NCBI GenBank assembly: GCA_017308575.1
Contig: JAFKEQ010000001.1
Location: 124,001-188,000, forward strand
DNA length: 64,000 nt
DNA from: Afipia sp.
Lineage (GTDB): Bacteria; Pseudomonadota; Alphaproteobacteria; Rhizobiales; Xanthobacteraceae
Direction of reading: 5' to 3'
The translations under genes were made by a program, and so were the position numbers. Within the stretch, counting starts at the first letter, position 1, and every line of letters begins with the position of its first letter. The notes beneath the pieces are model-generated. The model ran no database searches and was not told the DNA's origin. It worked only from the letters and a program-made list of their open reading frames with translations. Of this stretch, positions 18,382 through 27,790 are shown in pieces.

Positions 18382-20343
18382 CTATACGGGCACGGCGGAC
18401 GCCACCGCCTGCATCAATTCCTGCTGGCGGAACGGCTTGCTGAGTTTCAACAGGCCGGCTCCGACGCCGGACGGCAGCTCCGCATAACCGGTCGCGAGAA
18501 TGACCGGAATGCCGGGCCGCTCCACCCTGATCGCTTCGGCCAGCTGAGCGCCGGTCATTTTCGGCATGGCGTGATCGGTGATCACGAGATCGATGGTCGC
18601 CTGTTGCCGCAGAATGTCGAGCGCGTGCTGTCCCGACGCCGCCTCGAGTACGAGGTGCCCCATGTCCTGCAGCATCAGCGACGTGTTCATCAGCACAAGG
18701 CCGTCGTCGTCGACCGCGAGCACGGTGAGCGGACGCATCGGCGGCTCGACGCTTTTGATAACGACGTCGCTGTCGGCGGCTTTCCTGGCAGGCGCCGGCA
18801 CCGGCAGCCAGATTTCTGCCGTCGTCCCCGCGCCCTTGCGGCTCTTGAGCACAAACTGTCCGCCGGACTGCTCCGTCATGCCGTGAACCATCGATAATCC
18901 CAATCCTGTTCCGCGCCCCACGCCCTTGGTGGTGAAGAACGGCTCCATCGCCCGTGTCAGCGTCGCCTTGTCCATACCCTCGCCGGTGTCCTGCACCGAC
19001 AGGCAGACATAACGTCCGGCCTTCAGCTTGCCGGCCGGCTGCGCAGGCGCAACGGTTTCCTCGCGTGCCGCGATGATGATGCGGCCGCCGTCCGGCATCG
19101 CGTCGCGCGCATTCACCGCGAGATTCAGCAGCGCCATTTCGAGCTGATTGGCGTCAGCATGAACAGGATTGAGCTTGATCGGAAAATGAGTCTCAATGGA
19201 CATCGATGGGCCCAGCGAGCTCTGCAGCAGATCGGTCATGCCGCGCACGAGGTCCGACACATCGACGGCCTTGAGGTCCAGATCCTGACGCCGGGCGAAG
19301 GCCAGCATGCGCTGGGTCAGGGCCGCGCCGCGCTGGGCGGCCTGCATCGCGTTGGCGATCAGTCCCGTGACGCGCGGGTCGCTGTCCGACAGCCTCCGCC
19401 CGGCCAGTTCGAGACTGCCGAGAATGACCGTCAGCAGATTGTTGAAGTCGTGCGCGATGCCGCCGCTGAGCTGGCCGATCGCATCCATCTTCTGCGAATG
19501 GGCGAGCGCTTCGCGGGTCTGTTCGAGCGCCTTCTGGGTTTCCATGCGCTCGGTGATGTCGCGCGTCACCTTGGCGAAGCCGATGATGGCTCCGGCATCA
19601 TCGCGGATCGGATCGATGATGACATGCGCCCAGAATTGCGTGCCGTCCTTGCGCACGCGCAGGGCTTCCTTCTCGAACCGGCCTTCGCGCCGCGCGGTTT
19701 CGAGCGCGGTCTGCGGATCGCCTTTTTCCCGATCGCCCGCCGTGTAAAATTTTGAAAAGTGCTGGCCGATGATTTCATCGGCGCGATACCCCTTGATGCG
19801 TTCGGCGCCCTGATTCCAGCTGATGACGTGCCCGTCAGGATCGAGCATGTAGATCGCGTAGTCGGTGACGCCCTGCACCAGCAGCCGGAACTGCTCTTCG
19901 TTTTGCCGCAGCCGCTCTTCGGCCGTGCGGCGCTCAGTGAGGTCCCAGGTGATCTCGGCGAAGCCGATCAACTGCCCGTCCGGCGAGCGGATCGGATCGA
20001 TCACCACATGCGCCCAGAACCGGCTGCCGTCCTTGCGCACGCGCCAGCCTTCGCTCTCGAACTTGCCTTCGGTCTCGGCGGCCTTCAGCGCGCGCCCGGG
20101 AAGGCCCGCGCGCCGGTCGTCCTCGGTATAAAATTTCGAGAAGTGGCTTCCGACGATTTCCGGCGCCGCGTAGCCTTTGACCCGCCGTGCGCCGGAATTC
20201 CAGCTTGTCACGATCCCGTCGGGATCGAGCATGTAGATGGCGTAATCACTGATCGCATCGATCAGCAACTGATAGCGCTCATCCGCCGACGGCAGCGACG
20301 CATCGAAAGCTCCGTCCGTGTGTAACGCGGTGATGTCAGCCAT
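18382..20343 (-). CDS. PAS-PAS hybrid sensor histidine kinase/response regulator
   Basis: Soluble hybrid kinase of 653 aa: PAS1 (about 20-140), PAS2 (about 147-268), HisKA with GGIAHDFNN (His298), HATPase_c (DTGEGM, GLGLSMV) and a C-terminal receiver with Asp590 in VITDHAMPKMTG. The two PAS domains are strikingly alike (both carry HFSKFYT, RVRKDG and FWAHV-IDPIR), a recent-looking internal duplication. No membrane helix, so the signal is cytoplasmic. No separate response regulator is adjacent; output partners are unknown. Confidence 0.9.
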   Translation of the reverse strand: MADITALHTDGAFDASLPSADERYQLLIDAISDYAIYMLDPDGIVTSWNSGARRVKGYAAPEIVGSHFSKFYTEDDRRAGLPGRALKAAETEGKFESEGWRVRKDGSRFWAHVVIDPIRSPDGQLIGFAEITWDLTERRTAEERLRQNEEQFRLLVQGVTDYAIYMLDPDGHVISWNQGAERIKGYRADEIIGQHFSKFYTAGDREKGDPQTALETARREGRFEKEALRVRKDGTQFWAHVIIDPIRDDAGAIIGFAKVTRDITERMETQKALEQTREALAHSQKMDAIGQLSGGIAHDFNNLLTVILGSLELAGRRLSDSDPRVTGLIANAMQAAQRGAALTQRMLAFARRQDLDLKAVDVSDLVRGMTDLLQSSLGPSMSIETHFPIKLNPVHADANQLEMALLNLAVNARDAMPDGGRIIIAAREETVAPAQPAGKLKAGRYVCLSVQDTGEGMDKATLTRAMEPFFTTKGVGRGTGLGLSMVHGMTEQSGGQFVLKSRKGAGTTAEIWLPVPAPARKAADSDVVIKSVEPPMRPLTVLAVDDDGLVLMNTSLMLQDMGHLVLEAASGQHALDILRQQATIDLVITDHAMPKMTGAQLAEAIRVERPGIPVILATGYAELPSGVGAGLLKLSKPFRQQELMQAVASAVPV

Positions 20344-20420
20344 CCAGCTTGCCCCGGCAATAACAGGTTAAAACGCCGATCGTTGGATAAAGTTCCACCT
20401 GACGCCCTCGCCCAAAAATC

Positions 20421-21590
20421 CTAGTTCAGGGCCGCCTTCAATGCGGTTGCGGCAGACGCATAGCCGCCGCGGGCCCCGTCGACAAAATGAAAATGCTCCG
20501 GCCGTGTCGCCGACAGCGTGAAGCAGGTCATCATGGCGGCGTCCTGCCGGTGCAGACCATACCGGGCCACGCCAGCAGCCGCGGCCGCCGCCAGCCGGCT
20601 CTCCAGGGCATCGGCCAGTTCGGGCGTGCAGTCCAGCACCATGCGCAGGCCATCATCGTATTTCCGGAAGTCCGAATTCTCGACCACCTGTTGCATATAG
20701 ACCTTCGGCAGGAAGCCGCCGACCGGAACGCCGAGACGGAAGATCGCATAGACGAACAACGTCCGGACCTGCACCTGGAATTGCCGGATCAACAGCGACG
20801 GCCCGCGCCGCGCCAGCGCTTCATAGCGCGCGCCCTCCGCCGGCCAGCGCAGCGGCGGCCCATTTGCCGGGACCGGCCGGCCCGCACCGGGGCTGCGCTC
20901 GACCAGCGCCACGACATCCTCGATCAGGCGGCGATACGCCGCGCCATCAGCCGAAGATGGCACGACCAGCACCGAGAGGATCACGCCGCGCTCCGAGGGA
21001 ATTTCCGAGAACCGGCACGACAGGCCGGTGAGATCGGGATGCGCGCCCGCCGCGGCTGGCTCGACGGCGAACTCGCCGCGCTTCATGGCCGCGTCCGCGA
21101 AGGCCAGCCCGCCGCCCGAGAACATGGCGTAGGACACATGCGGCGACGGCGCATAGCGCGCAATGCACACATCCAGTCCCTGCGCGCGGATCGCCGCGAT
21201 CGGCACCAGTGCCACGCGCAGGATCAGATCGAGATCGTCCCTCACCCATGTCGCGGTGGCGGCCAGCGCGTCACGGGCACGCTCCGCATCCTGCGGCGCG
21301 ACCGAGAAACTCGCGCCGTCACCGCCGAACGCAAACGGAAAATCGCGGCCGTCGAGCGCATTGGTGATCGACGCGATCACCGCCGCGCCCGCCATGTTCA
21401 CCGCCTTGTAGCGATTGTCCGCGATCGCCCTGGTCGACTGCACGATATCGGCGACACCGATCAGCCAGCCGTCCGGCACCGGGCGATACAGCGACGGCTC
21501 CATCAGGCTGGCGAAGCCATGAAACACCGGCATGGCGCTGTAGAACGTATCGCCCGTCATGTCCGCGCTCCTGTTGTCCGATCCGCTCAT
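20421..21590 (-). CDS. DUF3095 domain protein
   Basis: Protein of 389 aa matching the DUF3095 family over its length; the N-terminal FYSAMPVFHGFASLMEP and WLIGVADIVQSTRAI are typical. The family has a nucleotide-cyclase-like N-terminal region (VADIVQSTRAI resembles the metal-binding strand of class III cyclases) but no activity has been shown that I know of. It is divergent from the acyl-CoA synthetase gene, with 142 bp between the starts. Confidence 0.8.
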   Translation of the reverse strand: MSGSDNRSADMTGDTFYSAMPVFHGFASLMEPSLYRPVPDGWLIGVADIVQSTRAIADNRYKAVNMAGAAVIASITNALDGRDFPFAFGGDGASFSVAPQDAERARDALAATATWVRDDLDLILRVALVPIAAIRAQGLDVCIARYAPSPHVSYAMFSGGGLAFADAAMKRGEFAVEPAAAGAHPDLTGLSCRFSEIPSERGVILSVLVVPSSADGAAYRRLIEDVVALVERSPGAGRPVPANGPPLRWPAEGARYEALARRGPSLLIRQFQVQVRTLFVYAIFRLGVPVGGFLPKVYMQQVVENSDFRKYDDGLRMVLDCTPELADALESRLAAAAAAGVARYGLHRQDAAMMTCFTLSATRPEHFHFVDGARGGYASAATALKAALN

Positions 21591-21732
21591 GCTTTGACCG
21601 TTTCAAACGCTACGAATGACTGGCCATATCGGTTCACATCGCCCACGTTCCGGCGGGCGGATTGTTTGCCACAGCATCGCCTGCCATAAAGGATCGTCAA
21701 CCCGCGCTCAACAGCGGGAGATGGGAGACAAC

Positions 21733-23331
21733 ATGACAAGCAGGATTTCGCCGGGCACTGACCTCGCACCGGGCCATGTCGGCCCCTTCGCCGGACTGGA
21801 CGTGCCATGGCTGCTGCGGCTGCGCGCGGAAACACGGCGCGATCACACCTTTCTGATCTGGGCGCCGTTCGATGCGCCCGCGCGGCCCTGGACCTATGGC
21901 GAATTCCATGACCGCGTCGGCGCGCTCTCCGCCGGTCTGGTCAGACGCGGCATCAAGCCCGGCGATTGCGTGCTGATCCATCTCGACAATTGCATCGAGA
22001 TGCTGCTGGCATGGTTCGCCTGCGTCGAGCTTGGCGCCATCGCGGTGACCACCAACACGCGCTCCGCCCCGGCGGAGATGAACTACTTCGCCGATCATTG
22101 CGGCGCGGTGGCGGCCATCACCCAGCCGGCCTATGCGCAGACCCTTGCAGATCATTGCCCGAAGCTGCGCTGGCTCGCGGTGACTTCCCATGACGCGGGC
22201 GCAGCGCCCGCACAAGGACGGCCCGCGAAAAGCGAGGCATTCGATTCCCTCTTCGCCGACAGCACGGATCGTCCGCGCCGCGCCGCCGATCCGCACGCCT
22301 CCTGCAGCGTGCAGTACACCTCCGGCACCACATCGCGGCCGAAGGCGGTGCTGTGGACTCACGCCAACGCGTTGTGGGGCGCGAAGGTCAACGCCGCGCA
22401 TGAAGACCTCCGCGCCGAGGACACCCACCTGATCTATCTGCCGCTATTTCATACCAACGCGCTGGCCTATTCGATGCTGGCAACGCTGTGGGTCGGCGCC
22501 ACCGCGGTGATCATGCCGCGGTTTTCCGCAAGCCGCTTCTGGAGCACGGCGCTGGCGCATCGCTGCACTTGGACATCGCTGGTGCCGTTCTGCGTCAAGG
22601 CGCTGATGGAGCAGGAACGCCCGAAGGCGCATCATTTCCGGCTATGGGGCAGCGCGGTGTGCGAGCCGCCAGCGGACGCACATTTCGGCGTCAAGACCAT
22701 CGGCTGGTGGGGCATGACCGAAACCATCACCCACGGCATTGTCGGCGAGGTGACCCAGCCGAATATTCCGCTGGCGATCGGACGCGCCGCGCCGGAATAC
22801 AGCATCCGCGTTGTCGATGCGGACGGCGCGGTCACACAGCCGGGCGACACCGGCGATCTTCTGATCCGGGGCATTCCCGGCCTGTCGCTGTTCAAGGAAT
22901 ATCTGCACAACGAGCAAGCCACGCGCGGCAGCTTCGACGATCGGGGTTATTTCATCACCGGCGATCGCGTGAAGCTGCTGGAGAACGGATTCATCCGGTT
23001 CGGCGACCGCGCCAAGGATATGCTGAAGGTCGGCGGGGAAAACGTCGCGGCCTCCGAGATCGAACAGGTGGTGATCGCCGTCGCCGGCGTGCGCGAAGCC
23101 GCTGTGGTCGCCAAAAAACATCCGATGCTGGACGAGGTGCCGGTCGTATTCGTGATTCCGCAGAATGGCCTTGCGGGCGCAACACCGACGCTGCACGACG
23201 ACATTCTGGCGGCGTGCAAGAAATCGCTGGCGGATTTCAAGGTGCCGCGCGAAATACGCCTGGTCGACGACATGCCGCGCTCCACCCTTGAGAAAGTGGC
23301 CAAGGCGGAACTGCGCAAACTGCTGGCGTGA
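21733..23331 (+). CDS. AMP-dependent acyl-CoA synthetase/ligase
   Basis: ANL-superfamily enzyme of 532 aa. It has the ATP-binding loop YTSGTTSRPK, the aromatic-rich WWGMTET, the hinge GDRAKDMLKVGGEN and the C-terminal lysine in LEKVAK, so it should activate a carboxylic acid to its CoA ester. The acid cannot be told. The start at 21733 follows GGGAGA; an in-frame ATG at 21721 is an alternative. The downstream reductase gene begins 26 nt after its stop, so the two probably form an operon. Confidence 0.9.
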   Translation: MTSRISPGTDLAPGHVGPFAGLDVPWLLRLRAETRRDHTFLIWAPFDAPARPWTYGEFHDRVGALSAGLVRRGIKPGDCVLIHLDNCIEMLLAWFACVELGAIAVTTNTRSAPAEMNYFADHCGAVAAITQPAYAQTLADHCPKLRWLAVTSHDAGAAPAQGRPAKSEAFDSLFADSTDRPRRAADPHASCSVQYTSGTTSRPKAVLWTHANALWGAKVNAAHEDLRAEDTHLIYLPLFHTNALAYSMLATLWVGATAVIMPRFSASRFWSTALAHRCTWTSLVPFCVKALMEQERPKAHHFRLWGSAVCEPPADAHFGVKTIGWWGMTETITHGIVGEVTQPNIPLAIGRAAPEYSIRVVDADGAVTQPGDTGDLLIRGIPGLSLFKEYLHNEQATRGSFDDRGYFITGDRVKLLENGFIRFGDRAKDMLKVGGENVAASEIEQVVIAVAGVREAAVVAKKHPMLDEVPVVFVIPQNGLAGATPTLHDDILAACKKSLADFKVPREIRLVDDMPRSTLEKVAKAELRKLLA

Positions 23332-23357
23332 GCCGTATACGAGAAAAGGAAACCGCG

Positions 23358-24536
23358 ATGACCCAACCGAAATTCGATGTCGTTGTTTACGGCGCAAGCG
23401 GTTTCACCGGCAAACTGGTCGCTGAATATCTCGCCGCGCAATACGGGCCGGGAAGCGAACTGACCTGGGCGATGGCGGGCCGCAGCCGCGACAAGCTCGC
23501 CGCCGTGCGCGACGAGATCGGCGCAGCGAAGGACACGCCGCTGATCGAGGCCGACGCCGGCGATTCCGCATCCCTGAAAGCACTGGTCGGCCAGACCAGG
23601 GCAGTGCTCACCACCGTCGGCCCCTATCAGCTTTACGGCTCCGATCTCGTTGCCGCCTGCGCGGCGTCAGGAACCGACTATCTCGATCTGTGCGGCGAAC
23701 CGGCATGGATGCGCCAGATGATCGATGCACATCACGCCACCGCGCAGGCCAGCGGCGCGCGCATCCTGTTTTCCTGCGGATTCGATTCGATCCCGTTCGA
23801 ACTCGGCGTGTTCTTCCTGCAGAGCGCCGCGCAGAAACAATTCGGCGCGGCGTGCCCCGTGGTGAAGGGCCGTGTGCGCAAGATGAAAGGCACATTCTCC
23901 GGCGGCACCGCCGCCAGTCTGAAAGCGACTTACGCAGCCGCCGCGAAAGATCTCAGCATCGTGCCGCTGCTGAAGAATCCCTTCGCGCTGACGCCGGGCT
24001 TCGAAGGACCGAAACAGCCGCCGGGCAACAAGCCGCTGCATGACGACGATCTCGGCCTATGGGTCGCGCCGTTCGTGATGGCAACCATCAACACCCGCAA
24101 CGTCCATCGCTCGAACATGCTGATGAATTTTCCTTACGGCCGGGAGTTCATCTACGACGAGATGATGCTGGCCGGCCCCGGCGAGAAGGGCGAAGCGACG
24201 GCGAAGGCCATTGTCGGCGCCAACGCCGCGATGGGCGGACCGGGCGGGCCGAAGCCCGGCGAAGGTCCCTCAAAGGAAGAGCGCGAGACGGGACTGTACG
24301 ACATTCTGTTCGTCGGCCTGATGCCCGACGGCAGACAGATCCGCGCGTCGGTGAAGGGCGACCGCGATCCGGGCTACGGTTCGACCTCGAAGATGATCGG
24401 CGAGACCGCGGTCTGCCTGGTGCGCGACGCCAAAGATGTCGCGGGCGGCATCTGGACGCCGGGCGCGGCGCTGGGAGATCGCCTGATCAAGCGGCTGACC
24501 GATCACGCCGGGCTTCAGTTCGCGGTCGAGAGCTGA
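23358..24536 (+). CDS. Saccharopine dehydrogenase-like NAD(P)-binding reductase
   Basis: Protein of 392 aa with an N-terminal Rossmann fold (VVYGASGFTGKLVAEYL) and the downstream FSCGFDSIPFELG region of the saccharopine dehydrogenase-like/trans-acting enoyl reductase family. Mycobacterial relatives reduce polyketide or lipid intermediates, but the bacterial group is wide and mostly uncharacterised. It follows an acyl-CoA synthetase in an apparent operon, consistent with lipid or acyl-chain chemistry. AAGGAAA before the ATG at 23358 supports this start over one 10 codons upstream. Confidence 0.84.
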   Translation: MTQPKFDVVVYGASGFTGKLVAEYLAAQYGPGSELTWAMAGRSRDKLAAVRDEIGAAKDTPLIEADAGDSASLKALVGQTRAVLTTVGPYQLYGSDLVAACAASGTDYLDLCGEPAWMRQMIDAHHATAQASGARILFSCGFDSIPFELGVFFLQSAAQKQFGAACPVVKGRVRKMKGTFSGGTAASLKATYAAAAKDLSIVPLLKNPFALTPGFEGPKQPPGNKPLHDDDLGLWVAPFVMATINTRNVHRSNMLMNFPYGREFIYDEMMLAGPGEKGEATAKAIVGANAAMGGPGGPKPGEGPSKEERETGLYDILFVGLMPDGRQIRASVKGDRDPGYGSTSKMIGETAVCLVRDAKDVAGGIWTPGAALGDRLIKRLTDHAGLQFAVES

Positions 24537-24556
24537 GGCAGGGCGCCTCAGCTTTC
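24531..24556. terminator. Bidirectional hairpin terminator
   Basis: AGCTGAGGC (containing the stop codon of the reductase gene) pairs perfectly with GCCTCAGCT, followed by TTCT. It separates this gene from the convergent cupin gene 8 nt further on. Confidence 0.6.
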
Positions 24557-24563
24557 TGCCGGA

Positions 24564-24989
24564 CTACTCCGCGTTGCGCGCCATGAAGGTCGCGGGCGAG
24601 CCGTCGTTCGGGTCCACGAAGATGATGTCGGTCGGATTGCGCCGCGGCGTATCGATCGACAAAAACACCACCGGCTCTTCATAGAGTTCCGGCATCGCAT
24701 GCACGGTGTTGCGCTCGAAAAACAGCAGCTGCCCGGGACCGAACTCCGCCTTGGTCGCCGCATCCTTCATCCAGAAGGTGCCCCGGCCCGATACGACATA
24801 CAGATACTCGTCGCAGGTCGCGTGATAATGCGGCGGAGTCGGCCGGTACACGCGGAACACGCGTGCGCTCGCCTGCTCGCGATCGGTCAGATATTTGTCG
24901 ACCAGCAGGGTCTTTGCGGTGTCCGGCAGCGATTTCGCGATGGCGGGAATGTCGAAGATGCCGGTCGAGGCGTGACGATCATCGGGCAT
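24564..24989 (-). CDS. Cupin domain protein
   Basis: Single-domain cupin of 141 aa. The first cupin motif PPHYHATCDEYLYVVSGRG supplies two His and one Glu, and FERNTVHAMPEL the last His, so a metal site is probably complete. Function is unknown; relatives include small dioxygenases and isomerases. The start at 24989 has AGGAG 12 nt upstream on the minus strand. Confidence 0.83.
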   Translation of the reverse strand: MPDDRHASTGIFDIPAIAKSLPDTAKTLLVDKYLTDREQASARVFRVYRPTPPHYHATCDEYLYVVSGRGTFWMKDAATKAEFGPGQLLFFERNTVHAMPELYEEPVVFLSIDTPRRNPTDIIFVDPNDGSPATFMARNAE

Positions 24990-25168
24990 GGTTGGTCTAG
25001 GTCTCCTGTTGTCCAGCGGCGAGACGCCATCGTTGTCCTGCAGCCATCCCCCGCGGTGAGCGGACGGCTGGTGCCTGTCTGGCATCAACCGCCGGACCTG
25101 CAATTGGCTTATATCAAAATAACGGCCGAGGCAGTCCCCGCGGGTGCCCGAAAAACCCCCGTCAACCG

Positions 25169-25197
25169 TTGCCCGCACCCGGCCAATCGGCTAAATG
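25169..25197 (+). promoter_or_regulatory. Probable sigma-70 promoter of tRNA-Arg
   Basis: TTGCCC, 17-bp spacer, TAAATG, ending 9 nt before the mature tRNA 5' end. The boxes match the consensus only partly, but the spacing and position are right. Confidence 0.45.
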
Positions 25198-25206
25198 AAG
25201 TGCGCC

Positions 25207-25283
25207 GCACCCGTAGCTCAGCTGGATAGAGCGTTGCCCTCCGAAGGCAAAGGTCACACGTTCGAATCGTGTCGGGTGCGCCA
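25207..25283 (+). tRNA. tRNA-Arg (anticodon CCG)
   Basis: A 77-nt cloverleaf: acceptor arm GCACCCG pairs with CGGGTGC, D-arm with AGCTCAGCTGGATAGAGC, anticodon stem TTGCC/GGCAA around CTCCGAA (anticodon CCG), T-arm with GGTTCGAATC-type loop (ACGTTCGAATCGT) and an encoded CCA end. It reads CGG arginine codons, frequent in this GC-rich genome. tRNA 3' ends of this kind are common integration sites; see the next entry. Confidence 0.97.
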
Positions 25284-25763
25284 TTCCGGTACACAACTGC
25301 GGACATTGTCGTGTGAGGCATTTTTGCCCATGACCGCGCCGGTATTGGCCCTCTCGCGCCGGACTTTCAGGATCGCGATTTGCGCGCCATCGACCCGAAG
25401 GTGACGAACTGTTCCTTCGAGGCATTCAAACTGCGCTAGACCCCGCAGCGCAGTATCGTCGGCAACAACTTCGCGCTCACCGACAAGATCCAGTCATGGC
25501 TTCATCCTCTGCCAAACTAGATGTTGCAGCGATTCCGACCAAGCCGGCACACGAGGAAAAGACGTTCCGGTGATGATGAGACATTCGTCGACGTTCCAGC
25601 TCTGCATAGAGAAAAGCCAGCGGCCGGAATTCGCGGCAGCAGAAATTGCATTAAGGGGCCGGTTGCTACCAGCATCCACTTTCAGCAAGGAGAAGGACAA
25701 GCCCGACGGTCCAGGCATCTTTGTAGCGTTGCACAATATCCCCGCATCGGCGAGATTAGCCGA
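25284..25763. other. Gene-free region between tRNA-Arg and nasT
   Basis: No complete gene is visible. Between about 25340 and 25500 short stretches in one frame read like protein (for example [17 protein letters not shown] ending at a stop near 25440), but there is no start and I recognise no family, so it could be a decayed gene. The 3' half must contain the nasT promoter. nasT itself has only a weak GAGA-type ribosome-binding site. Confidence 0.4.
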
Positions 25764-26369
25764 ATGTCCGCCGGGCCAACCCTCAAGATTCTCGTCATCG
25801 ACGAGAACAAGATTCGCGCATCGATCATCGACGCGGGGTTGCGGGACGCCGGCTATAGCGAGGTGACGCTCATGCACGAGATCGCGGGAATTGCGGCGCG
25901 GATCGAGGCTCTGCAGCCTGATGTGATCGTGATCGATCTCGGCAATCCCAACCGCGACATGCTGGAGAACATGTTCCAGCTTTCCCGGGCGGTGAAGCGT
26001 CCCATCGCGATGTTCGTCGACCAGTCCGACACCGAGTCGATCGCGGCAGCCGTGGACGCCGGCGTGTCGGCCTATGTGGTGGACGGGCTGAAGCAGGAAC
26101 GGGTCAAGCCCATACTGGAAATGACGATAAGCCGCTTCAACGCCTTTTCACGCATGGCGCGCGAACTCGAGGAGGCACGCTCGGAACTGGAAGGCCGCAA
26201 GGTCGTGGAGCGCGCCAAGGGCATCCTGATGAAATCGCGCGGGCTGTCCGAGCCGGACGCCTACGCTCTCTTGCGCAAGACCGCGATGAGCCAGAACCGC
26301 AAGATCAGCGAGATCGCGCAAAGTCTGGTGACCGCCGCCGGCTTGCTGGGTCCGGGGCACGACGAATGA
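25764..26369 (+). CDS. nasT: NasT, ANTAR-domain nitrate antiterminator
   Basis: Protein of 201 aa: a receiver-like domain (about 6-125) followed by a coiled linker and an ANTAR RNA-binding domain (about 138-195; RKVVERAKGILMKSRGLSEPDAYALLRKTAM). In Azotobacter, Paracoccus and Bradyrhizobium NasT is held by NasS; nitrate frees NasT, which binds the leader RNA of the nas operon and prevents termination. The start codon overlap with nasS (ATGA, 26366-26369) implies translational coupling and a 1:1 complex. A much longer upstream frame exists but only the part from 25764 is family-like. Its probable target is the leader before nrtA. Confidence 0.94.
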   Translation: MSAGPTLKILVIDENKIRASIIDAGLRDAGYSEVTLMHEIAGIAARIEALQPDVIVIDLGNPNRDMLENMFQLSRAVKRPIAMFVDQSDTESIAAAVDAGVSAYVVDGLKQERVKPILEMTISRFNAFSRMARELEEARSELEGRKVVERAKGILMKSRGLSEPDAYALLRKTAMSQNRKISEIAQSLVTAAGLLGPGHDE

Positions 26370-27601
26370 GCGCCGAACACCAGATCGAAGCCGGCTTCAT
26401 CCCGCTGTTCGACAGCGCGGTTCTTGTCGTCGCCCGCGAGTTGGGATTTGCCTCGCGCGAGGGCGTCAACCTCAACCTGCACCGCGAAACCTCCTGGGCA
26501 AACATCCGCGACCGCATCGCAATCGGCCATTTCGATGTCGCCCATATGCTCGGGCCTATGCCGCTGGCGTTCAATCTTCGCCTGGCTCCGCTGTCCGCCG
26601 ACACCATCGTCCCGTTTGCGCTGAGCCTCGGCGGCAATTGTGTGACCGTCTCCAACGCCGTGTGGGCCGGCATGGCCGATCACGGCGCGGAAGCGGATGC
26701 CGACCCGGCGAGGGCCGGCGCGGCGCTGCGCAAGCTGATCGCCACGCGCAACGCGAAGGGAGAGCCGAAGCTGCGTCTGGCGGTGACGCACCCGCATTCG
26801 GGTCACAAATACGAGCTGTCCTACTGGCTTGCGGCCTGCGGCATCGATCCGCTGGCCGATGTCGATATCGTCATCGTACCGCCGCCCTTTATGCCGGATA
26901 CGCTGGCGGCCGGGCATGTCGACGGCTATTGCGTTGGCGAGCCGTGGAACAGCCTGTCAGTGGTTCGCGGCACGGGCCGCATCGTCACCGCCAAGGCACG
27001 TATCTGGCGCAACAGCCCGGAAAAGGTGCTGGGCGTGCGCAAGAGTTTCGCCGAAGCCCGGCCGGAAGCGCTGGCCGCGCTGCTGCGCGCGCTGCACCAC
27101 GCAGCCCGCTGGTGCCAAGCCCCGGAGAACCGCGCGGCCCTCGCCGACCTGATGGCGCAGCGGGCCTTCCTCGGAGTGCCGGCAGCGTTGCAGATGCCCG
27201 CGCTCTCTGGCCGGCTCGACCTCGGCGCGGGCATCATCCGCACGATCGACGATTTCTTTCTGCCTTTCGACAAGGCAGCGAACTTCCCGTGGAAGAGCCA
27301 TGCGCTGTGGTTCTATACGCAGATGGTGCGCTGGGGGCAGGTGGCCCACACGGCGGAGAATAGCCGCACGGCGCACGAAACCTACCGGCCCGACCTTTAT
27401 CGCGCGGCGCTCAAGCCGCTCGGTGTGGCGTTGCCAGCAGCCAACGCCAAGGTCGAGGGGGCGCTGACCGTGCCGACACCTGTCGGCTCGGCGGGGGCAA
27501 GCCTGGTGCTGGGGCCGGACGGATACTTCGACGGCAAGGTCTTCGATCCGGACGAAATCGAGGCCTATATTTCCGCACAGAGCCAAGCGCCTTCAAAATA
27601 G
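26366..27601 (+). CDS. nasS: NasS, cytoplasmic nitrate sensor (NrtA/CmpA-like)
   Basis: Protein of 411 aa homologous to the nitrate-binding protein NrtA but without any signal peptide; it begins directly with the binding domain (IEAGFIPLFDSAVLVVA). This is the mark of NasS, which binds nitrate in the cytoplasm and controls NasT. Shared landmarks with NrtA in this window include GHFDVAHMLGPMP, the HPHSGHKYELSYWLAACGIDP segment and GEPWNS. The gene ends about 140 nt before the sigma-54 promoter of the structural genes. Confidence 0.92.
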   Translation: MSAEHQIEAGFIPLFDSAVLVVARELGFASREGVNLNLHRETSWANIRDRIAIGHFDVAHMLGPMPLAFNLRLAPLSADTIVPFALSLGGNCVTVSNAVWAGMADHGAEADADPARAGAALRKLIATRNAKGEPKLRLAVTHPHSGHKYELSYWLAACGIDPLADVDIVIVPPPFMPDTLAAGHVDGYCVGEPWNSLSVVRGTGRIVTAKARIWRNSPEKVLGVRKSFAEARPEALAALLRALHHAARWCQAPENRAALADLMAQRAFLGVPAALQMPALSGRLDLGAGIIRTIDDFFLPFDKAANFPWKSHALWFYTQMVRWGQVAHTAENSRTAHETYRPDLYRAALKPLGVALPAANAKVEGALTVPTPVGSAGASLVLGPDGYFDGKVFDPDEIEAYISAQSQAPSK

Positions 27602-27739
27602 ACCTGCTTTTGCGGCGCACAAATATTGCACAGCGCAGCTTAACATTCTGCCCCAATGCTGGGCGGCTGCACGGACGCAAAATTTCGCGATCTCACCACA
27701 TGCTACTGATATTATTAGAGTATTTTCAATAAATAGAAC

Positions 27740-27755
27740 TGGCACGCTTCGTGCT
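27740..27755 (+). promoter_or_regulatory. Sigma-54 promoter of the nitrate assimilation operon
   Basis: TGGCACG-CTTC-GTGCT matches the sigma-54 consensus TGGCACG-N4-TTGCW with one substitution; GG (27741-27742) and GC (27753-27754) are separated by exactly 10 nt. Transcription would begin near 27766. Two TGCAC half-sites, at 27627-27631 and 27668-27672, lie about 70-110 nt upstream, where NtrC usually binds, but they are not full palindromes. Activation by NtrC under nitrogen limitation is an inference. Confidence 0.8.
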
Positions 27756-27790
27756 TCTCTAAGATCGGACCCGATGGGGTCATGAATTTC

